A stretch of 64,000 nucleotides of DNA from positions 434,001 to 498,000 of the forward strand of contig JAJQJQ010000040.1 of assembly GCA_028622995.1 (NCBI GenBank), read 5' to 3'. Numbering within the stretch: position 1 is the stretch's first letter; each line of letters opens with the position of its first letter. Both the position numbers and the translations under genes were made by a program. A model generated the notes under the pieces. That model ran no database searches, was not told where the DNA came from, and saw only the letters and a list, made by a program, of their open reading frames with translations. This document shows, one piece after another, positions 49,704-59,989 of the stretch. This stretch comes from Panagrolaimus kolymaensis (taxonomy: Eukaryota; Nematoda; Chromadorea; Rhabditida; Panagrolaimidae).

Positions 49704-52700
49704 ATGGATCCCGAATTTAATATGGAAAATGAAAAGGTAAATAACGGCGATTGTGTAAAAAATCAAAATATTGAAAAAATGGCGAGCTTTGATGATAATT
49801 TAGAAGCCATAGAAAATGATATTAAGAAAAAGCCTCCAACAATTTATAATAAAATTGTAGATAGATTAAGTGATTTTGCTGAGAATACAAGGTAGGTAAT
49901 AAACCTTATGGTTAAAATAAAACTTGACATAAATTAGAAATATTAAGTGCACATGGAATTCCAAGAGTTTATACTTCTCAAACTTCGTTAAAAAGATCTC
50001 TATGGCTTTTACTTTTTTTCACTTGTTTGGGAGCATTTTCTCTTCAAGCTTTTCTTATTGTTAAACGATTTTTTCGAAATGACATTATCGTTGGTGTTGA
50101 ACTTAAATTTGAAGCAAGTTTATTTTTTTTTTTGAAACGTTGTTGTCTCTTTACAAACATACATTTTTAGAATATTCCATTTCCTGCTGTTACTGTGAGT
50201 TCAAATTATAATAAATATTTAAATAATTATTTTTTTATTAGGTATGCAATTTGAATCCTTACAAAAATAGTCTTGCAAGAACTATGGGCTCTGTTCGAGA
50301 CACTGTAAGTTATATGTATATTATTTTTTTAAAATTGCACTAGACATAACTGACATAATAAATCTTTTTGTCTCATTTCTTTCTTATTCTTTTTTATTGT
50401 TATGCATTTTAAGCTTGCCGCATTTGACACAGCTATTGAACAATCGGTGGAACTTTCTTCACAAAGTCGACGCAGGAAACGGGCAATTCCGGACTTTGAT
50501 ATTAGAATAGTTCGAACTTTATGCTCACAAACTTTTACTGGAATGTATTTTGCTGATGACAAAGGAAGACAGGAATGTTTATGTCTCCAAAATAGAAGGA
50601 GTGAAGTCGTGTATGAATGTGATAAAATTGATTCATGGAAAAATAATTTATGCAATAATTGTAATGAAATTACTGGAATTTGCGGGTTAAATAAAAATAT
50701 TATAAATAACTTTACAACGCTAATACCATGTTTATGTCAAGAAGCTAGTGATTTGGAGAGTTTTTGTATTGCTTCAGAATTTGATCAGGTAAAAAAAGCT
50801 TAAACTTTAGATATTTTTGAGGAAAAACCTTTTTTATAGGTTAAAGGTCAATGGCCAATGTTATTTTCAACTTTGCCGTGTTTGTGCGACAATCCAGATC
50901 ATCCTTGCATTCCGAATGAATTGAATTCTACTGATATTTGTATTTGTGCAACTCCACATTCAAATACTCCTTATTGTGCTCCATCAGAAGCATGGAAATA
51001 TTCTAAATGCACTGAATGTAATTGGAATGGCGAATGTTTCTTTTCCGTTTCGCTCGAAGCTCCACAAAATTGCTTGTGTCATAAATCCAAATGTTTAGCC
51101 GTCACGCCTTCTGATGACGATAATAATGGCAACGACCAACCGCCACCATCTTCAAGTTCTTCATTAATTCGAGTTCGAAGACAAATTAGAAGAGTTTATG
51201 AGAAAATTTACAATCGCTATGATGGCCTTTTAGCCGTTTATTCCATGTGTGAATGTAAAAATGGCCAATGCCAGGCTTTGAAAGTTAGCTTCTCCATTTT
51301 AAAAAAAATTCTTTTAATTTTTTTTAGGATAATTCAAATGATACAATTTGTCTTTGTTTTTTTAACCGTAAGGATCGAAGCATTTGGCCATGCTACCCTG
51401 GTAAATTTTTCATAATTTAATGAGCTAAAAAACCGAAAAACTTTATAGAATCAATGTGGGCTGAAAGAAAATGTCATAAATGTTCTCCCATGGGAGGTAA
51501 AAACAATCATTTATGATTTAATAGCCTTCACTTATTTTTTAGATTGTGCGTTCAGCGAATCTGACGGCCAACTTCCATGTGTTTGTGCTTCCATAATTAG
51601 GTAAACATAACAAAAAATAAAAATTATAAAATTATTTGCTTATTTGATAACAATCTACGAAAAACTAACTATTCAAGTTTCTTAAAACTTCTCAAATCAC
51701 TAATAATTTCCTATAAATTCCATAAAAAAAAATAACTTTAAAGAAAGCTTTTCGATTTGTAAAAAAAATTCTTTGCTTCTTTTTTTAATCGTTGCTCAAA
51801 AATTGATGCATGCCATCAATCACCCTTGTTTGTGACTAAAGGCGATGACATTTTTTAAAAATCCCAAAAGGCTCTCTGATGAAAGATAAAACTTAAAAAA
51901 AAAACACGTGTTTTTAAAAAAAGTTGTTTTGCAATAAATTTTAGGATGTGCGTTCGAATCGATGATGCTTCAACTGAAATTCCAGATTTTATAAATGTAA
52001 CAAGTTCAGAATTAGGATTTGAATCAGGCGAGAAATTAGCACTTGGAGATAGAATTCCAAAAATTTGGGAAATTACAACAACAGAAATGCCAATTCCTGA
52101 AGATGTTGCAGAAAGAGAAGAAGCATACGGATTTAAGGTAGATAAAAACAAAGACAACAAAAAAATAATAGAAATCAATTTTTAAATGAAATCTTTCTTC
52201 TTTAATGAAGAAGCCCTTCTTTTTTAGTTTTTTTACACATTTCCAATTTTAGGGTATCACAGATCCGGTGGCAATTCGAGCTAAAGCAACTGAAAATCTT
52301 GTATTTGCTGTAAGTTCATTACCAGAAAAAGATAAAGAAAAGTTGTCATATAATAAGCATGAATTTATAACAAAATGTTCTTTTAATGGAAGAGCATGCT
52401 CTATTGAAACTGATTTTGATGTATATATTGATCCATCATTTGGAAATTGTTTCACTTTTAATTATAACGCATCTGAAAATATGACAAGTGAACGAGCTGG
52501 ACCATCATATGGTAGCTTAAAATAGTAATCAATCATATTTGATGATGAAATTATGTTTTTTAGGATTAAGATTTCAAGTTTTTGTGAATATTAGTGATTA
52601 TATGCCCACTACAGAAGCTGCAGGTGTTCGATTAACTGTTCATTCAAATGATGAACAACCCTTTCCTGATACTCACGGGTATTCAGCTCCAACAGGATTT

Positions 52701-53897
52701 GTTAGTTCCTTTGGAATTCGATTGGTAAATATTATTAATTAAATGGAATAAGTTTTGAATAAAATAGGATTTTTAGAAACGAATGAATCGCCTTCCTGCT
52801 CCACATGGTGATTGCACAAAAAATGCTAAAACAGCAGAATACATTTATCGGGATAAAGAATATTCCACTGAGGTATTTATTTTAATAAAATTACTCTGAT
52901 TATAAAATTAAACAATTACTTTAAGGGATGCCAAAGAAGTTGTATACAAAATTTTCTTATTCGAAAATGTGGCTGCGGTGATCCTCGATTTCCAAAATAC
53001 AAAAATTTTACTAATTGTCCAGTGGATGATCCAAAATTGAGTAAAAACAACTTTTTACAAGCAAAAGCTAAAAGCAATTAACTTTCTTTCTTTAGGAGCA
53101 TGTTTAACTCGTGAAATAAAATATGCAGCTCGAGACCCTCGCTGTGTTTGCAAACAACCTTGCAAGTGAGTTATGACTCTCATTTTTAGATAATACATAT
53201 TTCAAGTTTTCTTTTTTTTGCAGACAGGAAGTTTTTAGTGTTTCTTATAGCTGCGCTCGGTTAGTTTTTTAGAATTAAAAAAGAGTTGACATTTTTGAAA
53301 GCATTTTAGATGGCCCGCGAGTACTTCAAGTCTCTCAGATTGTGATCCATCTTTGACTCCAATGCAATGTTTACAATTTTATCGAGAACAAGGGGCCCTC
53401 ATTGAAGTTTATTTTGAACAACTTAATTACGAAAGTTTACTCGAAAGTGAAGCTTACGGAGTTGGTGGTTTCTTTTTACAAAGCTTTTTTTTTGATAAAG
53501 ATATTTTAGCTTCCAAATTTGCTATCCGATTTTGGCGGACAACTTGGTAATTTTTAAGCTTGAAACTTCCCATCAAAACCATCCTTTTTTTTTTGCAGGT
53601 CTTTGGATGGGTGTTTCGGTTATTACAATTATGGAAGTTACCATTCTCATTGGAGAACTTCTCTTCAATGTTCTCTGCTGTTGTTTCCAACCATATCAAT
53701 CCTCTTCAACAACTCGAAGCACTGAACGACGACTCACTCAACGACAATCATATCGTCGACGATTACCTTATCCCAATGGTTCATTCAGATACGACCTTCA
53801 AAGACCGTATATTTTTAATGGTGGTGGATTTCGTCGAACTTCGCCTCCTCTTCCTCATGTCGAATCTGGGTATGATATCGTTCGAAATATTCGTTAA
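49704..53897 (+). CDS. degenerin/ENaC-family cation channel subunit with long Cys-rich ectodomain
   Basis: Amiloride-type sodium channel subunit, about 17 exons and roughly 1,000 residues. N-terminal cytosolic segment ends with DFAENTSAHGIPR (the conserved HG gating motif; exon joins via acceptor AATATTAAG at 49948). TM1: [16 protein letters not shown]. The ectodomain contains repeated Cys-rich blocks ([36 protein letters not shown]), a dibasic stretch SRRRKRA, later the ENaC signatures [19 protein letters not shown] and [13 protein letters not shown]2 carries the GxS filter in [14 protein letters not shown]. The C-tail is Arg/Ser-rich. One intron (50114-50170) starts GCAAGT. Which DEL/DEG group it belongs to is not resolved; the ectodomain is longer than in most ENaCs. 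Confidence 0.9.
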
Positions 53898-53958
53898 ACT
53901 TTATTTTATTATGCACAAAAAAATATATAAAAAAAATGAAAGAAAGTTCTTTAATCAA

Positions 53959-54269
53959 TTACACTTTTTCGATAGATTTGCCTCTTTTTTGTTGAAGTTG
54001 TCGTTCGGAACGTTGAGATTGAGAATTTCCACTACATACGAAACCAATTGCTATTAAAATTGCACCAACAATAAACCTAAAAAAAGAAGAAATTTTAATA
54101 ACAAAAAAACACTTTGGTTTAAAACTTACATTGTAATAAGGCCAATAAGAAGAATCCACCAATTTTCTTCAATCTGTCGAGGACCAGATGTCGTTGAATC
54201 TTGAGCAAAAATAAATTTGAAATATATTATCAGTAAAAACGCAGGAAGCAAATACATTTTTTGAATCAT
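53959..54269 (-). CDS. small signal-peptide/single-TM protein, unknown
   Basis: Two exons joined at ITM (intron about 54077-54130), 84 residues. Signal peptide MIQKMYLLPAFLLIIYFKF with Ala cleavage region, short luminal segment QDSTTSGPRQIEENW, TM helix WILLIGLITMFIVGAILIA, basic C-tail RSERQLQQKRGKSIEKV. Convergent with the degenerin gene; its stop lies 61 bp beyond that gene's stop. A role near the channel (small auxiliary subunit) is conceivable but not supported beyond position. Not recognised. Confidence 0.7.
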
Positions 54270-55619
54270 TTGTTTTTCGGTTTTCCTTTACATATTTTGT
54301 TTTTATCAGTCTTCTTCAACCCTTTTTTTATTTATTTGCATAAAGCATGTTATTGCTAATTACCGTATACATAAAAAAAAAGTTGTATAACAATATCAAA
54401 AACATCTGGAAATTGAGTGTCATTTATTTTTTATTGTTTACAAGAATGTTGAGTGCTTTTAATGTTTGTTTTTTGTGGAGTCATTAACAAATAATTTGAA
54501 AACGAAAGATGCTACTACATCTTGCCGCAATATGTTTTTTTTTCGGTTTCAAGTAATAAGAATTCAAAACATAAGTTAATTTTTACTTTCAAGAAATTCT
54601 TTTTTATTAGATTAATCAAATATTCTCTAATGCGCTTCCTCGGTAAAAAAAATTGTTTTGTTTTGATCTACCTGGGATCAATGTCAAAAAAGCAAAAGTA
54701 TTTGACCCCGGAAAGACAAGTTTTTGCTATTAAAAAAAATAAAAATAATGCACAAAGTGTCTTGGATGAACACCTTTTTGTAACGGATTGTCATTGTCGT
54801 CGGCGATATGCTTGTGGTTGTAAATTGTCGGTGGTCTTCAAAGCCTCTCATCCCCTCCGGGATTCTACCACTTTAACAAGGTAACAAATGATTTGTGGTT
54901 GATTTGCAAGCGGAAATGGCGGCAACTATCCACACATAAAATCCAAACAAACAAAAACCAGATACTTTCTGCTAGTCAAATTTGGATTTCTTTGATGTTA
55001 AAATTTGAAAAGTTTATGCAATAAATTTTTTCCAAAAAAAACAAATGTAAAAAACAAGGGATTATCCAAACATTGTTTTTTTTTTGAAAGGGTTTAAAAT
55101 CTTATGTCCTGTGATTTATTTTCCATTCATCTGACACCACTATTCAATCTTCTGGTCATTTGTTTGTCACTTTTCCTCCACCTTAAATTCAAATGATTGC
55201 CCTCATAAGAATGCTAAAGTTTGGGGAATTGGGAATCTTCTGGTCTGATTTTTTGATTGCGCAATATTTTTGGCAAGGATGAGCTTCATTTTTTGATCGT
55301 AAACGACACCGCTCGTGTCAAAATATTTTATTTTCCAAATAAAACAGCCGCTTTTGTGTTTTTGGTTTTTTTCCCTCCTTTCTAGCTGATCCAAGAAAAT
55401 GATGTGTCCATATGGTGGTGGCAAAAAAAAAAAAGCAATGCGGCAGGCGTGCCCCACCTTTTTTTAAACTTTACATTTGATTGGACTCCTCTTAGATACT
55501 GATGGCATTCCAAATCCCAGGTTGTTTTTGTTGGGTGGAGCTACGGTGATTTCACTTGAGAGCTTGAACATATCTTGAAAACAGTTTAAATTTGTTGGTG
55601 GTAAAAAGGAGAAAAAAGA
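54270..55619. other. intergenic region
   Basis: 1.35 kb between two divergent genes. ORF 54522-54884 (+) has an internal Cys pair cluster (DCHCRRRYACGC) but no family likeness and poor codon texture. T-rich stretches and moderate GC islets near 54830-54960 and 55200-55600. No supported gene. Confidence 0.4.
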
Positions 55620-57371
55620 ATGTTTCCGGTGATATCGTCATCTTCTATTTTTAATTCTTCGACTCTCCAACATTCTTCACATCCATGGCCTTTACAATAT
55701 TCGATGGTTTTGGAAGCTTTTAAATGGTTTGAAAATCAGAAGCAAGGTTCTATTTCTTCACGGCCTCTTGAACTCCCACAGCCACTATTACAAGTGTCAC
55801 GCGATTTGCAACCATCATTATCATTACCACCGGGTAAAAAAGCCTTTATTTTGCTCCTTAATTTCTTTTCCAAAACTATTATTCTAGATCCACCAGCTCC
55901 ATCAAAAGTAAGAAATTTTCGTATAGAAGAAATTCTCCGTGAATCTTCTTTACCCGCTGCTCCCGCGCCTCAATTATCACAAGTAAAAACGTGTAAAAGC
56001 AGTTCAAATGATCCTAATTCGCCCAAAAAATATCAATGTCACATGTGTTGCAAAAGTTTTGATCGCAGATGGCTGCTCCAAGGCCATTTAAGAATTCATA
56101 CAGGAGAGAAGCCATTCAAGTGTTCCATTTGCAATAAGAAATTTGCTGATAAAAGTAATTTACGTGCTCATTCACAAACACATTCAGGTTTTTATCTTTA
56201 TTTTTTATTTTTCTTAAAAACATAAAAACATATAAGCCTTACTTAGCTTTGCTAAACAATGTTTTTCATTTTGGGAAAGATTTTTTTCAAAACCAATTTT
56301 TGGTTTAAAACTTTTCTTTCAAATTGGCTATATCGTATCATTTTTACTCTTAAGTTTTCTCTCTTTGAAATGCCCATCCTTCCTAGTAATTTTCATTGTT
56401 CGTGCGCACACTTGGGCACAGGGTGTGTTAGGGTGTGTTTTGACACACCCGAGGGTTTAGTGTTTAGTCGAGTTTTTCTGGAAAAAAATTCAAAACGACA
56501 GGGGAGACCCTTTGGTAAATTTAACAAATCTTTGGAGGTTTAGTAAGAAAAAAAAAGCCTTGGTAAAGAAAAGGAAAAAATAGCAAAGGGGGTCTATTGC
56601 TTGATTTTGAGGTTTAGTACAAAAAAAAATTGTAACACACCACCGTGCCCACGTATGTTCGTGCGTTCGTTAATCACTTGGAAATCGTTCATGGAAAAAT
56701 TCCAAAGAAAATAAAAAAATTTGCATAAGTACGAATGAACGTAGGAAAAAGGAAGTTTACGTAAATAACATTTCTTAAAAAAGAAGCGGAGGAGAGTAGC
56801 GTTTATCTTTGGATGAAGCAATTGTTGTTATCCATTGATCCAATAACAAGAAAGAGGTCCAAGAACCCAATAGCAAGGAAAAGATCCAAGCCTCCAATTG
56901 CAATAGGGACGATTCAAGGAACCTTTAAAAAATTTTTGACATTAAAGAGTTCAAAGATAATATAAGATTCTATAGAAGTTCGCTTGATTTTGCTTCGTTT
57001 AAAAATATCGTTAATTTTTTAATTAATTGTCCACGACCATGGAAATTTAAAAACTCATTTTTATATTGAAATGAATCAAGTTACATCGCTGGCCGAAGGC
57101 CGGCGGAGCTTCTAGTTTTCAATTAATTGGTAAGAAGTTTTAACAAAAATTACTGAAACAAAAACTATCCTAATTTTTAGTTTCGTTATTTTACGACATT
57201 TTTAATTGCATTTTATCAATATTTTCTCTTTTTTTAGGAGTGAAAAGATTCAAATGTTTTCGATGCGGTCGTGGTTTTACTCTTCGTTCATATCTCAACA
57301 AACACCTAGAATCGGCATGTCAACCGACTATATTTTCTTTACCTTTACAACAACCTTCTTTTGGACTTTAG
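55620..57371 (+). CDS. Snail/Scratch-family C2H2 zinc-finger transcription factor
   Basis: Exons 55620-55835 region, about 55890-56187, and 57238-57371, about 215 residues. Ser/Pro-rich N-terminus without a recognisable SNAG box, then three C2H2 fingers: [23 protein letters not shown], linker [27 protein letters not shown], and [25 protein letters not shown]. The pairs [16 protein letters not shown] and [15 protein letters not shown] identify the Snail superfamily; C. elegans has scrt-1, ces-1 and snai-1. Only the last three of the usual 4-5 fingers are present. The third finger is split from the others by a 1,050-nt intron holding unusual repeats. E-box repressor role by family. Confidence 0.85.
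56431..56450. repeat. perfect hairpin, 8-bp stem and 4-nt loop
   Basis: GGGTGTGT, loop TTTG, ACACACCC. Flanked upstream by GGGCACAGGGTGTGTTA (56414-56430), which recurs inverted in altered form near 56634-56650. Looks like the end or subterminal part of a small inverted-repeat element. Confidence 0.55.
56840..56920 (+). repeat. degenerate tandem repeat, 3 x 27 nt
   Basis: Units start at 56840, 56867 and 56894 with CCAATAACAAG, CCAATAGCAAGG and CCAATTGCAATA, each ending near TCCAAG or TTCAAG. Units are exactly 27 nt but have diverged at about a third of positions. Intronic, function unknown. Confidence 0.6.
57087..57115 (+). mobile_element. candidate Helitron 3' terminus 2
   Basis: Stem CGCTGGCC/GGCCGGCG with GAA loop (57087-57105), then GAGCTT and CTAG, followed by T. 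Same layout and similar bases to the candidate at 46952-46979. The 5' end was not found; the rest of the long intron upstream may belong to it. Confidence 0.55.
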
Positions 57372-57700
57372 TTTTTTTAAACATCTTTTAAAAAAGGGGT
57401 TTCATTATTTTTTGTTGTTGCAAGTAATTTCACTCAATTTGTTTCAATTTATGTACGTATCCCAATAAAATATTCTTTCCTTTTTTTTCTTTTTCTTCTC
57501 CTTCTATTAAAGTTAATTATGCTTTTTTGATGATGATGCTAGGTTGGTTGTAACTAGGATGCAATATGAATGATAAGACCTTATCAACAAAAAAGAAAAG
57601 AATAATTTTATGAGTACAACATGAAGCTCATCGCTTCAGACACATAGTTAGTTGATAATCTATTTTTTTGGTAGCGTCTTCCGAACAAACAACAAGGAGA

Positions 57701-59989
57701 ATGGACGCCATTAAAATAGCTACAAAAAAACCAAATAAATGTGCCATTGCTATTTGGATTATTGCAGGGATAACTTTAATTGTCTCGCTTTTTCTTTGGG
57801 TTGGATTTCATCCAATTTTTAAAGCCATTGTTCATTCACAATTAAAACTATCTCAAGCTGAGGATGGCCAAGTTCCCAAAACTACCTTCCTTTGGTCAAA
57901 GCCTCCAATAAAAAATTTAATGAATTTTTATATTTACAATGTTACAAACATCGATGCTGTGGCATTTTTTGGTGAGAAACCAACCATCGTTGAAGTTGGA
58001 CCTTTTGGAGTTTGGTAAGTTTTTGCTGCACATTTTGTACATATTTTTTGTTTTCTCAATAAATTTATTTTTTGCAAGGAATTTTTTTAGGGAAATTGAA
58101 GATAAGAAACAATATGCTTTTAACGATGACCAGGTAATTTATAATCTATTATAAATATAAAACATTCAATGTTAATTAACACACAATAACAACTTTAAAA
58201 TACACTTCACAAACAAATTTATGCCCAATCTTTAATTTTCTTTTTCATCAGATGATGGAGGAATTATTCACCCGTATTTGGGATTTCCACTTGACATTCC
58301 AGCTTGTGATTGCATCCTAAAAATTATTTTTAAACGAAAAGTAAAATTTTTTTATTTTATATTTTTAGACAAGAGTTTGGTATAAAAATTATAAAAGTTA
58401 TATTTATGATCCCGAAGTGAGTTGCGATGTATGCAGTTATGATTCGATTGTTAGTATTCCTAATTTGCCCGGGCTTGGAGCATATATGGAATTAACGAGC
58501 CCATTGTATAAACTCTCAAATTTTGTTCAACAAATTTATTCAATTGGAATTATGCTTTTAGGAGAATATTCATTTGTGTAAGTTTATCGTATTCGAGAGT
58601 TCTCAAATTTCATAAATGTCTTATTTCAGTCAAGTAAAATTTGGTGAACTTGTTTTTGATGGATATGAAGATGCACTTCTCTCAGCAGCTCATTCGGAAA
58701 TTGTTAGGCTTATTGCTTTAGCTTTTAATGTATCATATTTTAATCAAACCACTTTCATTCCGGTGCCAGTTCCTGATATGAAAAAGCTTGCATTCTTTTA
58801 TCATGTAAGCCAACCTTGAATTTTGTACTCCTTTAAATAATATTTATTTTAAAGTATAATAACACGAATGATGAAGAATATTGGGTTGACACGGGCAAGA
58901 AAGATGTAAATAATTTGGGAAAAGTAATTACATGGGCAAATTTAACTATGTTACCCGATTCTTGGTATTCTACAAATCAAAGTCGAATGATTAATGGCTC
59001 TGATAGTGGCACATTTCAACATCCCGATATGAAAACAACTGATAGATTAGAAATTTTTATGTCATTTTTATGCAGGTAAAATTTAACTTTAAACTTTTCA
59101 CTCACATTTCGGTATTGAATTGATAGTTTTAAAAATTACAAAGGTGTTTTTTAGATCACTTTATATGGATTTTGCTGATAAAGTTGATATTTCGGGAATT
59201 CCAACTTATGAATTTCATTCCCCTTCTTCAGTATTTGATACAACTTTGGAAGAAAATGTTGGAATGCAATATGAAAATTATGAAAAAGTTAATTATGTTC
59301 CAGGATGGCCTGAATGTCCACCCAAAAATTTAACAATTGATTGTACCAATATTAAAATTGACTGTAGAATAAATCAAAATTTATGCCATTCATGTTGCAA
59401 TGGTTCATTTTATAATGATACTTATTTACTTCCACCGGGTTTGTTTCCAGTGAAATGTTATCCCGGACAAGTTAAAAAGCCACCATTTATTGTGTTTATC
59501 TCAGCTCCACATTATGCTTATTCTCCATCTCAACTTGTTAATTCTGTAGTTGGACTTTCACCAAAGCTTCCAGAACATACACCATTCATTTATAATCACG
59601 AACCAGTAAGAGCAAACTTAGAAAATACATAAATTAAACTTCGGCGTTTTCTTTTTTTTCAGACCTCAGGAATGGTTACAAAAGTTATATTTCAATTTCA
59701 AATTTCTGCTCCAATTTATCGTAATCCAGCATTTATTATAACTGCAAATATGGCGAACGCGCTTTTGCCATTTCTTCGTTTGACTGCAAATGGAAATCTT
59801 AAACAAAATGCTTTTGATCTCATTAAATCGAGTTTCGTCACTCTTCCATTTGCTATTTTTATTGTTAAAATTGTAACATTAGTTTTAGCGTTTTTAATCG
59901 CATTTCTTGGTTTTGTTTATAATTATCGAACCCATGTTAAAAAAGTGAAACTCCTTAGGGGAATTAGAGCCTCAAATGGAGATATTTAA
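57701..59989 (+). CDS. CD36/SCARB-family scavenger receptor
   Basis: Two-pass membrane receptor for lipids or lipoproteins (nematode SCAV proteins). About 570 residues over nine exons. N-terminal TM (IAIWIIAGITLIVSLFLWVG) after start 57701, typical WSKPPIKNLMNFYIYNVTN, VEVGPFGVWEIEDK, PNLPGLGAYMEL, PVPVPDMKKLAFFYH, luminal Cys cluster (CTNIKIDCRINQNLCHSCC), FIYNHEPTSGMVTKVIFQFQ, and a C-terminal hydrophobic segment near FAIFIVKIVTLVLAFLIAFL. Many NxT/S glycosylation sites. Intron at 58135-58372 is unusually long (238 nt). An upstream in-frame TTG extension lacks an ATG, so 57701 is kept. Subfamily not resolved. Confidence 0.92.

Larger units (their letters stand above)
56188..57237 (+). other. 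long repeat-bearing intron of the zinc-finger gene
   Basis: 1,050 nt intron from GTTTTT to TTTTTTTAG, about twenty times the usual length. Contains an 8-bp perfect hairpin (56431-56450), imperfect inverted copies (56414-56430 and 56634-56650), direct copies of GAGGTTTAGTA, a 3 x 27-nt repeat (56840-56920) and a Helitron-like end (57087-57115). Probably enlarged by mobile-element insertions. Confidence 0.7.

Noticed and set aside
54522..54884. Plus ORF of 120 residues with a Cys cluster
   Set aside because: The Cys cluster is short and isolated, and codon use is unlike neighbours.
58254..58320. Exon-like piece after an acceptor inside the CD36 intron
   Set aside because: Runs into a stop quickly and the flanking exons join well without it.
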